A DNA stretch of 42,095 bases from Hyphomonadaceae bacterium BRH_c29 (GCA_000961695.1 LADW01000017.1:1-42095); one strand, 5' to 3'; counted from the stretch's first letter, positions 32,208 to 40,929 are shown. Translations and numbers: made by a program. The notes: a model not told the origin generated them from the letters alone.

Positions 32208-33131
32208 TTACAGGTTTGCGAGCTGCTTCCGGGCCGCGTCAGCGTCTGCGTGCATCGCTTCAACCAGAGCGTCCAGCGACGGAAACTTCAACTCCGGGCG
32301 AAGGTAGGAAATCAGCTGAACCTCCAGCCACTTGCCGTAAAGGTCGCCCTCAAAATCGAAAATATGGGTCTCCAGCAGTGGATCGCGGATGCCGGTCGTC
32401 GGCGTACGCCCGAAATTGGCCACGCCGTCCAGCCAGTCACCCTGCCCGTCGATCCGCGCGCGCACGACATAGACGCCATGCTTCGGGTGGATCAGCTCGC
32501 CAAGGTGCAGATTCGCCGTCGGAAAGCCCAGCGTGCGGCCGTTCTGTTCGCCGCGCTCCACGACGCCGTCAGCGACCCACCAGGTGCCGAGCAATTCGGC
32601 CGCCGTTTCAGGCTCGCCCGCATGCAGCGCCTGACGAATGGCCGTGGACGACGCCTTGCCGTCCAGCTCGACCACTTCGTCCACAATGGTGACGCCAAAG
32701 CCGAGCGCCCGGCCAAGGCTGGCGAGGCGCTGGGCATGGCCCATCCGGCCCCGGCCAAAGCGGAAATCGAAACCGACCGAGATATGGCTGACTGCCAGAC
32801 CGTCGACCAGAACGCTGCGCACGAACTCTTCGTCCGTCATCGAGGCCATTGCGCCATTGAAGGGCAGCTCGAACACGGCATCGGCGCCAGCCGCGAGGAT
32901 CGCATTGTTGCGACGCTCAGGCCGGAAGATGCGGAACGGCGGGTCTGTCGGCCGGAAATAGCCACGCGGCGGCGGCTCGAACGTGGCCACCGTAAAGGCG
33001 CCGCCTCCGGCCTGCCGTGCAGCATCCATTACAGCGCGATGGCCGGCGTGCAGCCCGTCAAAATTGCCGAGCGCAACCGAAGTGCCCCGCGCACTGGCGG
33101 GCAGGCCCCGATAGTCGGCATAGACCGGCAA
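32208..33131 (-). CDS. ribF: Bifunctional riboflavin kinase/FAD synthetase
   Basis: RibF converts riboflavin to FMN and FAD. The 307-residue protein has the N-terminal nucleotidyltransferase with 'VALGNFDGLHAGHRAV' (HxGH-type, about 20-35) and 'GFDFRFGRGRMGH', and the C-terminal kinase with 'TLGFPTANLHL' and 'GVYVVRARIDG'. The start is TTG at 33131, directly abutting the MaoC stop, with GGGAGG as ribosome site. Coupled translation with the MaoC gene is therefore likely. Confidence 0.96.
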   Translation of the reverse strand: MPVYADYRGLPASARGTSVALGNFDGLHAGHRAVMDAARQAGGGAFTVATFEPPPRGYFRPTDPPFRIFRPERRNNAILAAGADAVFELPFNGAMASMTDEEFVRSVLVDGLAVSHISVGFDFRFGRGRMGHAQRLASLGRALGFGVTIVDEVVELDGKASSTAIRQALHAGEPETAAELLGTWWVADGVVERGEQNGRTLGFPTANLHLGELIHPKHGVYVVRARIDGQGDWLDGVANFGRTPTTGIRDPLLETHIFDFEGDLYGKWLEVQLISYLRPELKFPSLDALVEAMHADADAARKQLANL

Positions 33132-33563
33132 TCAGGCCTCCCGGCTCGGAGCGACCACTTCAGCATCGCCGGTAATGGCGCGTTTGCCGTCCACGATGCA
33201 CTCGATTTTCAGGATGACGCGATTGCCGCGATCCTTCTTCTCGGCGATCTCGGCCCGTGCGGTCACGGTATCGCCGATATAGACCGGACGGCGGAAGCGA
33301 AGGTTGAGACCGACAAAGATCGATCCCGGCCCTGGCAGGTCATTGCCGAGGATGCCGGAAATATAGCTCGCCGTCAGCGCGCCATGGGCGATGCGCTTTT
33401 CGAAAATGGTCGTGGCAGCATATTCATCGGACATGTGCAGCGGATTGTGATCGCCGGACACTTCGGCGAACCGCTGAATGTCTTCTGCGGTGATCGTGTG
33501 CACGGTTTCGTGTGCCTGTCCGATCTCAAGTTCCTCGTACTTAAAGCCCATAAATTTCGTCAT
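33132..33563 (-). CDS. MaoC-like (R)-specific enoyl-CoA hydratase
   Basis: The 143-residue hotdog-fold protein has the hydratase-2 motif 'EVSGDHNPLHMSDEYA' (34-49) with the catalytic Asp38/His43 dyad, then 'IAHGALTASYISGIL'. It hydrates trans-enoyl-CoA to (R)-3-hydroxyacyl-CoA, like PhaJ. The ATG at 33563 has a CGGAGCG site; longer starts to 33626 lack support. It is translationally linked to ribF. No PHA synthase is nearby. Confidence 0.9.
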   Translation of the reverse strand: MTKFMGFKYEELEIGQAHETVHTITAEDIQRFAEVSGDHNPLHMSDEYAATTIFEKRIAHGALTASYISGILGNDLPGPGSIFVGLNLRFRRPVYIGDTVTARAEIAEKKDRGNRVILKIECIVDGKRAITGDAEVVAPSREA

Positions 33564-33641
33564 GCCGGTATCGCTCCGATTGTTCAGCTTGGCTTCGTTA
33601 CACGGGCAAAAGCGGCCCGTCACCACTTTAAGCCTGTCTTC

Positions 33642-34505
33642 TCACCACCTCAGGCCGGTCATGGCCCAGGTCGCCTGCTCTCCATATGCCTGAAGCAATT
33701 CGACGACTTCGGCCTGGAAATCGTCGCCGTGCTCCTTGAGACCGGTCCCGACATAGAGGCTGTCAAAGCCCTGCAGGCTGGCGCCGCGCACATCCGTGCC
33801 GGGGCTGTCGCCGATACAGAGGATACGGCTGCGATCGACCGGCTTGCCGCCCGTCAGGTCGCGCACGCGTTCGATGGCGAGATCATAGATCGGCGGATGC
33901 GGCTTGCCGGAATAGATCACGGTGCCGCCGAGGTCTTCGTATACGTCCGCCAGAGCGCCGGCGCACCAGTAAAGCTTGCCGCCAATGCGGACCTGCTTGT
34001 CCGGGTTGGCACAGATCATAGGCATGCCGCGCGCAACGCCAGTAGCGAGTTCAGCGCGGTAGTCTTCCGGATTCTCGTTCACATGATCGCGCAGACCGAT
34101 GCAGAGCAGGATCTCGGCCTTGTCGGGGTCGGTGAAGGTCAGGTCGAGGCCCTGATAGAGGTGGCGGTCATGCTCCCAGCCTTCGTCCGCACCGAGGCGC
34201 CAGATGGCCTGGCCCTGACGGCGCGCCAGTTCGGCCCGGGTTGCATCGCCTGACGAGACGCAGTCATCGAAGGCTTCGGCGGGAACGCCAAGTGGCGCGA
34301 ACAGGCGCGTTACCTGCGCTTTGGGCACGGGTGCATTGGTGATCAGGCAGACATGGCCGCCCTGCTCACGGAACGTCACCAGCGCATCGCACGCCTCGGT
34401 GAAAGCGCTGCGGCCATTGTGGATCACGCCCCAGACGTCACACAGGATCGTGTCATACCGGCTGGCGACTGCGGAAAGCCCTTGCGGGAATTGCGGTTTG
34501 CTCAT
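33642..34505 (-). CDS. TIGR01459-family HAD-type hydrolase
   Basis: HAD phosphatase of the subclass IIA type, 287 residues from the ATG at 34505. Motif I is 'CDVWGVIHNG' (22-31), with the nucleophile Asp23 but Val in place of the second Asp position (DxWGV is typical of this group). Motif II is around 'LITNAP', motif III the Lys in 'YSGKPHPPIYDLA', and motif IV 'CIGDSPGTDVRGA'. A TTG at 34541 overlapping the upstream stop (TTGA) would add 12 residues and is an alternative. The substrate is unknown; this family is frequent near ribF in alphaproteobacteria. Confidence 0.9.
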   Translation of the reverse strand: MSKPQFPQGLSAVASRYDTILCDVWGVIHNGRSAFTEACDALVTFREQGGHVCLITNAPVPKAQVTRLFAPLGVPAEAFDDCVSSGDATRAELARRQGQAIWRLGADEGWEHDRHLYQGLDLTFTDPDKAEILLCIGLRDHVNENPEDYRAELATGVARGMPMICANPDKQVRIGGKLYWCAGALADVYEDLGGTVIYSGKPHPPIYDLAIERVRDLTGGKPVDRSRILCIGDSPGTDVRGASLQGFDSLYVGTGLKEHGDDFQAEVVELLQAYGEQATWAMTGLRW

Positions 34506-34537
34506 GCGCGGCGAGGTAAGCTGCGGCGCCCTTCCGG

Positions 34538-35023
34538 TCAATCACCGTAACCGCAGGTCTCCGCTGGTAGCGGATTGAGCACCCACTGCACCGCCGTCGG
34601 GATCGACACCGGATGCGCAAAATAACACCCTGTCACCCGCGTGCGGTGACCGAGGCCGTCTTCCGTGAGCAGGTCGGGCGCATAGTTGCAGGAGAGGAGG
34701 TTTGCCGCGTGCTGGTCCGGCGATCCCAACCGGACGTCCAGCAGCATGTGATTGGACCCGGTCGGGACGGAAATTTCGCTCGCTTCAACCGCGCCAAAGT
34801 CGCATGTGCCAAGTGGGGCCCAGGTGCCGTCTGCCTGCCGGATGGAGGGATCATTCTCCGGCGAGAGGGTCAGGTCGAGCCAGACGACGCCCTCATCCAT
34901 GGCCTGGAGGGCTTCAGGCGCCTCGAACGCCTCACTGCCGGGAAGCTCGGCGACGACCTGCTGGACTTCGGCCGCTGTCGTTCCCAGGGGCCAGACCGCC
35001 AGGGCCAGGATGATCATACGCAT
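34538..35023 (-). CDS. Exported protein, unknown function
   Basis: The 161-residue protein has a short signal peptide (MRMIILALAVWPLGTTAA) and a mature domain with four Cys (GTCDFG, LLSCNYAP, TGCYFAH, ETCGYG), suggesting two disulfides. A strong GGAGGAC site precedes the ATG at 35023. It ends 4 bp into a possible TTG start of the HAD gene. I do not recognise a family. Confidence 0.75.
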   Translation of the reverse strand: MRMIILALAVWPLGTTAAEVQQVVAELPGSEAFEAPEALQAMDEGVVWLDLTLSPENDPSIRQADGTWAPLGTCDFGAVEASEISVPTGSNHMLLDVRLGSPDQHAANLLSCNYAPDLLTEDGLGHRTRVTGCYFAHPVSIPTAVQWVLNPLPAETCGYGD

Positions 35024-35091
35024 GCGCCGTCCTCCACTTTTATGGAGATCAGGAAACGATGCGATTGGGGCGAATTGAGGGAGGCGCGGCC

Positions 35092-36321
35092 TCAGCCGAA
35101 ATTGGTCAGGCGCTGGACCATTTCGCGCGGCGGGGCGGTTTCTTCCATCAGCGAGGCCTTGATCGGACGCGGCGCGCCGAAGACATGGCCCTGGCCGTAG
35201 GGGATTTCGTATTCGAGGATTTCCACAACGCTCGCCTCGTCTTCCATCTTCTCGGCCACCATGGTGATGCCATAGCGCGAGAACACGGCGGAGACTTCTT
35301 CGCCATCGACGCGGCGATTGATCGACGACACCGGACGCGGGCCGGCTGGATCGCGCAGCTGGTCGATGATGGCCTGGCCGTTCATCTTGACGAAGCGCAC
35401 ACCGGCAGACTGGAGGCGCGGCAGGTCAAGACCAAGATCGCCCGCATGATCTATGGAGAAGCGGAAGCCAAGTGCCGTCAGCTTGTCCATATTCTCCCGC
35501 ATGACACGCGAGCGGGTTTCGAACCGGTCAGCCCGGATTTCAAAGATGACAGCGCCGGAGAGGTCCCGGTTTTCCGTCATGAATTCAAGGAACATCGGGA
35601 AGAAGGTCGAATCTTCGAGCGAGCTTGCCGCGATGTTGCAGAACACGCCGACGCGGCGATCCCGCTCGGCCAGACGGCGCACGATCTGGACGCAGCGGAA
35701 CAGGGTGAAATTGTCTATCTGGCCCATCAGGTTTGCGCGGCGGCCGGCATCCAGGAATTCGGCCGGCAGGATCAGCGAGCCATCCGGACGACGCAGACGC
35801 GTGAAGCCTTCATAGAAGGCGACGCGGCGCTGGGGCAACGACACGATGGGCTGAAGATGAAGGTCCACCCGGCCATCTTTCAGGGCATCGCGCACGTCGC
35901 GCAGAATAGCGTCTTCCTGCGGGGCCACGATCTGGCTGGTCGCGGTTTCGGAGAGCTTGGACTCGAAATTGCGCGAAAGCCGGTCGATCAGGCTCTCCAG
36001 CTGCTTCATTTCGGAGACGAGGGCGTCGCGGCGCTCGGTCAGCTCGTGCTTGACGGTTTCCTCGACAACTTCGGTGCGGGCCTCGATCACGTTCATGCGG
36101 CGCTCACCCTCGCGGGTTTCCTTTTCGATGGTGCGCATGCGCTCATCGATTTCGCGCTTGGACCTGCCGTTCGACACGAGAACATGAATCTGGCTGAGGA
36201 TCGCAGTGGTCACAACGCCTGCACCAACCGACAAAGGCAGACCGAGCTCCAGGGTCGACCAGCTTGCATAGCCGGCGCCGGCGCCAATCGCCATGTACAG
36301 CAGGAACAACACAAACGTCAT
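35092..36321 (-). CDS. TipF-like membrane protein with degenerate EAL domain
   Basis: The 409-residue protein has two N-terminal membrane helices (about 2-20 and 28-50), a long charged coiled coil (about 53-125) and a C-terminal EAL-type domain. This is the domain order of Caulobacter TipF, a c-di-GMP receptor that positions flagellar parts. The domain is degenerate: 'EAL' is E171-G-F, the DDFGTG motif reads D291-H-A-G-D-L, while N229, E261 and K312 are kept. It may bind rather than hydrolyse c-di-GMP. There is no clear ribosome site for the ATG at 36321. The assignment to TipF is by architecture, not proof of orthology. Confidence 0.85.
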   Translation of the reverse strand: MTFVLFLLYMAIGAGAGYASWSTLELGLPLSVGAGVVTTAILSQIHVLVSNGRSKREIDERMRTIEKETREGERRMNVIEARTEVVEETVKHELTERRDALVSEMKQLESLIDRLSRNFESKLSETATSQIVAPQEDAILRDVRDALKDGRVDLHLQPIVSLPQRRVAFYEGFTRLRRPDGSLILPAEFLDAGRRANLMGQIDNFTLFRCVQIVRRLAERDRRVGVFCNIAASSLEDSTFFPMFLEFMTENRDLSGAVIFEIRADRFETRSRVMRENMDKLTALGFRFSIDHAGDLGLDLPRLQSAGVRFVKMNGQAIIDQLRDPAGPRPVSSINRRVDGEEVSAVFSRYGITMVAEKMEDEASVVEILEYEIPYGQGHVFGAPRPIKASLMEETAPPREMVQRLTNFG

Positions 36322-36657
36322 TAGCTCAGCACCCGATTCAACCCATCAATCTTAACAAATACGGTCAATTAGTTAACGAATTACATGGATTTGGCCCAAT
36401 TTGGGGAGTCCGGCAATCCCGCCGCGCATTGTTGCGGGGAGGTCACATGACGCCCCTGGCATCACTTTCAGGACAACCGTAACTGGACACGCCGCCAAGC
36501 GCCAGATACCCAAAAGACACAATCCCGAACCACCGGTCCGCGGCCATGTGATTGGCCGGAGCGGGGGCGTCTCGGGGGAGACACGGGGCGCGCAGCAATG
36601 TGCGCCCCGGTCCTTTATCTGGCTCCGGATTGCACAGAAATTTTCCGGTAGAGAGAC
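36322..36657. other. 336-bp intergenic region with two GC hairpins
   Basis: No convincing gene is present. The left part (36340-36390) is AT-rich with two GTTAA-type motifs and presumably holds the promoter of the TipF-like gene. The right part holds two consecutive hairpins: GTCTC-GGGG-GAGAC (36569-36582) and a 10-bp stem with a GCAA tetraloop (36585-36608), followed by CCTTTAT on the plus strand. They could end a short plus-strand RNA or protect the 3' end of the lipoprotein transcript. A 72-codon minus-strand frame (36443-36661) was rejected. Confidence 0.6.
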
Positions 36658-37419
36658 TCAAGGCTCTGCGCTTGCGCCCTCAACAAGATAATGGACCTTG
36701 CCGATCCCGATCGGCCAAGCATTTACATCATACGCGTCGCAGGCCAGCGTAAGGGCCTCCTGTTCATTGAACTTCACCGCCAAGTTCATGCCGCAGGGCT
36801 GCAACACCGCGCGCTGGCCGCCATAGTCCACCCAATAGCCGGCCCGGCCATCCGCCGACTCGATCTTGGTGACGATGAGGTCTCCGGTATTGAAGACTTC
36901 CGTCTTCGCATCGCCTTCTCCCGGCAGGATGCCCAGCAGCGCCGAGCCGAATCCGCCGCGCGGCGGATCCTCCACAAAGGTCTGCGCATCGGAGATTTCA
37001 AACGCCTTGTTCAGCGCACTCAGAACCTCGCGCGTCCCGGCTGGCCCGCCAACCTTCAGCGGACCTTCCCGCCCCTCCGTCCAGCCCAGGTTACGCACCT
37101 CGTCCAGCCCTTCGAGATTCCGCCCCTGTAGTGAGAACAGCAGAACGGCATCAAGACTTCCCAACGTGCCGGTATCGGTCCAGTTACTCATCCCCGGCGG
37201 TGTTCCGAACAGGAGGTGCTTGCCGCCGGCCGCCACAAAGATACAAGGAGCGTCCGGTCGGGACGCCAGGCAGGGTACCAGGGCAAAATCGGCGCTGCGA
37301 ATGTCTGCCAGCCTTATAGAAGCAGCCCCACCCCGATCAGCCGATCCTCCACAGGCAGCCAAACCGGCCAGCGCCAGCACCGATAGGAAAAAAGGAGTAG
37401 AAAGAACCGTGCGCGCCAT
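36658..37419 (-). CDS. Lipoprotein with metallo-beta-lactamase-like fold lacking metal ligands
   Basis: The 253-residue lipoprotein (Cys23 after LAGLAA) reads like an MBL-fold hydrolase of the ribonuclease Z/PhnP-like type: 'RGGAASIRL', 'GKHLLFGTPPGMS', 'SLDAVLLFSLQGRNLEGLDEVRNLGW', 'PLKVGGPAGTREVLSALNKAF'. In active members the middle segment is T-H-x-H-x-D-H-x-x-G. Here the four ligands are S96, Q98, R100 and N101, and the later SGDT-type Asp position reads QPCGM. It should therefore not bind two metals; a binding or structural role is likely. A strong AGGAGG site overlaps the end of the FAH gene, so they are cotranscribed. The fold call is by pattern only. Confidence 0.72.
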   Translation of the reverse strand: MARTVLSTPFFLSVLALAGLAACGGSADRGGAASIRLADIRSADFALVPCLASRPDAPCIFVAAGGKHLLFGTPPGMSNWTDTGTLGSLDAVLLFSLQGRNLEGLDEVRNLGWTEGREGPLKVGGPAGTREVLSALNKAFEISDAQTFVEDPPRGGFGSALLGILPGEGDAKTEVFNTGDLIVTKIESADGRAGYWVDYGGQRAVLQPCGMNLAVKFNEQEALTLACDAYDVNAWPIGIGKVHYLVEGASAEP

Positions 37420-37436
37420 GCGCTGTGTCCTCCTAG

Positions 37437-38270
37437 TCAGCCCAGCACCGTGCGTCCCGGCTCTGTCACGATTTGGTTCTCGATGTAACCCAGACCGTCG
37501 ATCTCGACGCGGACCCGGTCGCCCGCCTTCAGCCATTTCGGCGGCGTGAAACCAGCGCCGACGCCCGCAGGCGTGCCGGTGAAGATCAGATCGCCCGGTT
37601 CCAGCGTGAAAGCCGCCGTCAGGTGCGCGATCTGGGCCGGAATATCGTGGATCAGATCGCGGATGTGGCCAGACTGGCGCTGTTCGCCATTCACATAGGA
37701 GCGCACTTCGAGCGCGGAGAGGTCATCAATCTCGTCCAGCGAAACGATGGCCGGGCCGATCGGCGCGTGCGTGTCGAAGCCCTTACCCATGATCATGGTC
37801 TGGCTGGCGCGCTGCCAGTCACGCACCGAGTAGTCGCAACCAATCGTAACACCTGCAACGATTTCCATGGCGCGCTCGCGCGGCACGTGACGCCCGCGCT
37901 TGCCGATCACCACGACCAGCTCGCCTTCATAGTCCAGCTGTTCCGACACTTTCGGCAGGTGCACATCTGCATACGGATCATTGATCGCAGTCGCCTGCTT
38001 GTTGAACCATTTCTGGACTTCAGGTTTTTTGGTGTCGACGAAGCTGACACTTTCTGCAGCATGGGCCGCATAGTTCACACCGATGCCGAGAATTTTGTTG
38101 GGCCGCTCGACCGGTGACAGAAATTCAACCTCGGAGAGCGGTATCGGTGCCCCGACCTCTGCTGCAGTCAAAGCAGATTCAAACGTATCAGCATCCAAGG
38201 GAATGACGTATCCGTCACGCAGTATTGCATATTTTTTGTAAGCCCCATGCTTTACCCGGACCCGTTTCAT
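37437..38270 (-). CDS. Fumarylacetoacetate hydrolase (FAH)-family protein
   Basis: This 277-residue FAH-fold enzyme has the metal-binding 'DYEGELVVVIG' (E115, E117) and 'GCDYSVRDWQ' (D146), plus the oxyanion/substrate segment 'GIGVNYAAHAAE' (His70). 'GDLIFTGTPAGVGAGF' near the end is also typical. Members are hydrolases, decarboxylases or isomerases on oxo acids, such as HpcE or acylpyruvases. The substrate is unresolved. The AGAGGG site supports the ATG at 38270. It is divergent from the DUF262 gene and 17 bp upstream of the MBL-like lipoprotein gene. Confidence 0.92.
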   Translation of the reverse strand: MKRVRVKHGAYKKYAILRDGYVIPLDADTFESALTAAEVGAPIPLSEVEFLSPVERPNKILGIGVNYAAHAAESVSFVDTKKPEVQKWFNKQATAINDPYADVHLPKVSEQLDYEGELVVVIGKRGRHVPRERAMEIVAGVTIGCDYSVRDWQRASQTMIMGKGFDTHAPIGPAIVSLDEIDDLSALEVRSYVNGEQRQSGHIRDLIHDIPAQIAHLTAAFTLEPGDLIFTGTPAGVGAGFTPPKWLKAGDRVRVEIDGLGYIENQIVTEPGRTVLG

Positions 38271-38380
38271 ATCGTTACCCTCTCGTCACACTTCAGCCAG
38301 AAAGACACATCATCCGGTTCATGTCGCGTTGTGGCATGGGTTGGCAAGGGCTAGTCAGAAGACAAATACGAGGCTCCAGA

Positions 38381-40060
38381 ATGGACGATGAAATGGAACG
38401 CGGCACAGACCTCGGCGTGAGGGCTCAGGAGAGCTCGGTCAGCGCCATTTTTGCCCCCGGCGAACGGCTCTGCATGCCCCCCTACCAGCGCAGTTATTCG
38501 TGGGAAGCGCGCGAGGCGAATGAGCTTCTCGGCGACCTCATGGACTCCGTCGAGACCAACACACCGCACTTCGTCGGCGCGATCGTCCTGATCAATGGCG
38601 CCGAAAATGGCGTGCTGGAAATCGTCGACGGCCAGCAGCGGCTGACCACGCTGACAATCCTGCTCGCCGTTCTGCGTGACGTGGAAACCGACAAAGCGCG
38701 CGCCGCCGCGATCCATGCGCTCATCGCGGATGAGGCACGCCCCATGCTGGGCGAAGGGGCCAACTGGCGCCTCACCCTGAACCATATGGACGGCCCCTTC
38801 TTCCGCGACGCGATCCAGACACCGGGCGCCACGCGCAACCTGGACAAGGATCCGGGCGAAAGCGAAAGCCAGCAGCGCATGATCCGCAATGCCGCTGCTT
38901 TCATGAACAAAATCAAGGATATGACGGATGATGAGCGGCATGCGCTCACCAACGTCGTCATGAACCGGTGCGCCTTGGTGAGGGTTGTCGTTGGCGAAAA
39001 AGAGCAGGGCTTCAAAGTGTTCCGCGTGCTCAATACGCGCGGCAAGGAACCGGACGCGCATGACATCATCAAGACCGAAATCTTCCAGCGCGCCCGCTTC
39101 AGCGACAAGGAAGCCAGCAAATATGCCGAGCGCTGGTCAGAGCATGAAGCGACGCTGGGCGGCTCCGCCTTTGACGATCTGCTACGCCAGATCCGCGCAA
39201 TCTACGACAAGTCGAGCCGCGGCGAACTGATCTCCGCTTTCCCCAAGGCTGTCCTGTCGAAGGTCGAACCGCGCGCGTTCCTAGATGAGGTGTTGCCGCG
39301 CTATGTCGAAGCCTATCGCCTGATCACCACCGGCGAAGTGCAGGACGGCGCGATTGCCAAAGTCATCAGCGACAAGCTGAACCAGATGCGCGCCCTCGAT
39401 CAGAACAGCTGGCGTGCGCCGGTGCTCAAATTCCTGGTCGAGCGCGGCGTCGAAGATCCGATGGCGCCGGAATTCTTCACCCGCCTCGAACGGCTGTCCT
39501 TTGTCATCATGCTGCTGGGCAGCGAACGCGACCAGCGCAACCGCCGCTTCAACAAGGTGATGGACGCGATCAACAATGACCGGGCGCTGTTCGCCAAGAA
39601 TGGCCCGCTCGCCATTGACCGCTCGGAGGCAAAGAAAGTGCGCGAGCGGATGCAGGGAAGGTTTGCAACTTTTGGTCAAAGACGCGCGATGGCGCTCCGA
39701 ATAAACGCCGCCCTCGAAGGCGGCGTGACGATCCCGCCTGAGTCTGACGCGACTGTGGAACACGTCCTGCCCCGCAACATCCATGAAGAGAGCCATTGGC
39801 TGACCGTCTGGCCGGATCCTGCCAAACGCCGCGAACAGTGCGACACGCTCGGCAATTTCGTGCTGCTGACCCACAAGGTGAACCAGAAAGCCGACCGGCA
39901 GGACTTTCGTGCCAAGAAAGATGTCTATTTCAATGGCGGCGGCGGCCTGGACTTCGCCCTGACCCGGGACCTGCAGGATCAGGACGCCTGGACGGCTGAT
40001 GTGGTGCGGAAGCGGACCGAAATGCTGGTCGAGATTCTCTGCCAGGTGTGGGAAATCTAG
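38381..40060 (+). CDS. DUF262/DUF1524 protein, GmrSD-like nuclease candidate
   Basis: The 559-residue protein has an N-terminal DUF262 (ParB/Srx-like NTPase) with 'PPYQRSYSWE' (33-42) and 'IVDGQQRLTTL' (81-91), a helical middle ('KVFRVLNTRGKEPDAHDIIKTEIF'), and a C-terminal DUF1524 HNH-like part with 'VEHVLPRN' (H461) and 'LGNFVLLTHKVNQKADRQDF'. This is the fused GmrSD plan of type IV restriction enzymes cutting modified DNA, and of related phage-defence proteins. It stands alone, without a methylase or phosphorothioation genes. The start at 38381 has a GAGG site; upstream in-frame ATGs (38321, 38225) are less likely. The exact modified base is unknown. Confidence 0.9.
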   Translation: MDDEMERGTDLGVRAQESSVSAIFAPGERLCMPPYQRSYSWEAREANELLGDLMDSVETNTPHFVGAIVLINGAENGVLEIVDGQQRLTTLTILLAVLRDVETDKARAAAIHALIADEARPMLGEGANWRLTLNHMDGPFFRDAIQTPGATRNLDKDPGESESQQRMIRNAAAFMNKIKDMTDDERHALTNVVMNRCALVRVVVGEKEQGFKVFRVLNTRGKEPDAHDIIKTEIFQRARFSDKEASKYAERWSEHEATLGGSAFDDLLRQIRAIYDKSSRGELISAFPKAVLSKVEPRAFLDEVLPRYVEAYRLITTGEVQDGAIAKVISDKLNQMRALDQNSWRAPVLKFLVERGVEDPMAPEFFTRLERLSFVIMLLGSERDQRNRRFNKVMDAINNDRALFAKNGPLAIDRSEAKKVRERMQGRFATFGQRRAMALRINAALEGGVTIPPESDATVEHVLPRNIHEESHWLTVWPDPAKRREQCDTLGNFVLLTHKVNQKADRQDFRAKKDVYFNGGGGLDFALTRDLQDQDAWTADVVRKRTEMLVEILCQVWEI

Positions 40061-40157
40061 GCCCGGCAAAGCGGCTCTTTCCTTGGGGCACCCCTAGCGG
40101 CGGCGGGCCGGAGCGCCTAGCCTGCGGACAGATAACAAACCGCCTGGGAGCCCCGCC

Positions 40158-40922
40158 ATGAGCCTGTTCGACCTTACCGGCAAAGTCGCCGTCATCACCG
40201 GATCCTCGCGCGGGATCGGCAAGGCCATCGCCGAAGCCATGGCCGATGCCGGCGCGAAAGTGACCATCTCGTCCCGCAAGCCCGGCCCGTGCCAGGAAGT
40301 GGCTGCCGAGATCAACGCCAAGCACGGCGACGGCACGGCCATCGCGGTGCCGGCCAATATCTCGTCCAAGCAAGAGCTGCAGGCCATGGTCGACGCGACC
40401 AACAAGGCGTTCGGCAAGATCGACATCGTCTGCTGCAACGCTGCTGCCAACCCGTATTACGGCCCGATGGAAGGCATTGCCGACGACCAGTTCGAGAAAG
40501 TTCTGCAGAACAACATCATCTCGAACCATTGGCTGATCCAGATGTGCGTGCCTCAGATGCGCGAACGCAAGGATGGCGCGATCATCCTCGTCTCGTCCAT
40601 TGGCGGCCTTCGCGGCTCTCCGATCATCGGGGCCTACAATATCTCCAAGGCGGCCGACTTCCAGCTCGCCCGCAACCTCGCCACCGAATATGGCAAGGAC
40701 AATATCCGCGTGAACTGTATCGCGCCGGGCCTGATCCGCACCGATTTTGCCCGCGCCCTGTGGGAGAACCCGGACAATCTGAAACGCTCGCTGGCCGGCA
40801 CGCCGATGGCCCGCATCGGCGAACCGGAAGAGATTGCCGGCGCGGCTGTCTATCTGGCTTCCAAGGCCGGCACCTACATGACGGGCCAGATGATGGTCGT
40901 CGATGGCGGGGCAACCTGCTGA
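40158..40922 (+). CDS. Short-chain dehydrogenase/reductase
   Basis: Classical SDR of 254 residues: NAD(P)-binding 'TGSSRGIG' (14-21), 'CCNAAAN', the active-site Ser in 'LVSSIGGLRGS', Y160 and K164 in 'GAYNISK', and the C-terminal 'GQMMVVDGGATC'. The substrate is unknown; the type resembles DHRS4/acyl reductases. A GGGAG site precedes the ATG at 40158. It is followed after 7 bp by the CsaA-like gene on the same strand. Confidence 0.94.
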   Translation: MSLFDLTGKVAVITGSSRGIGKAIAEAMADAGAKVTISSRKPGPCQEVAAEINAKHGDGTAIAVPANISSKQELQAMVDATNKAFGKIDIVCCNAAANPYYGPMEGIADDQFEKVLQNNIISNHWLIQMCVPQMRERKDGAIILVSSIGGLRGSPIIGAYNISKAADFQLARNLATEYGKDNIRVNCIAPGLIRTDFARALWENPDNLKRSLAGTPMARIGEPEEIAGAAVYLASKAGTYMTGQMMVVDGGATC

Positions 40923-40929
40923 GGTTCAC

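Noticed and set aside
32250..34253. 667-codon plus-strand frame opposite ribF, MaoC and HAD genes
   Set aside because: It spans three well-supported genes on the other strand and has no recognisable domain.
36340..36390. Possible CtrA site upstream of the TipF-like gene
   Set aside because: The two TTAA motifs are 17 bp apart instead of the 7-bp spacing of the CtrA consensus, so I do not call it.
36443..36661. 72-codon minus-strand frame with TTG start after the MBL-like lipoprotein
   Set aside because: No domain, no ribosome site of note, and it runs across two strong hairpins; non-coding is more likely.
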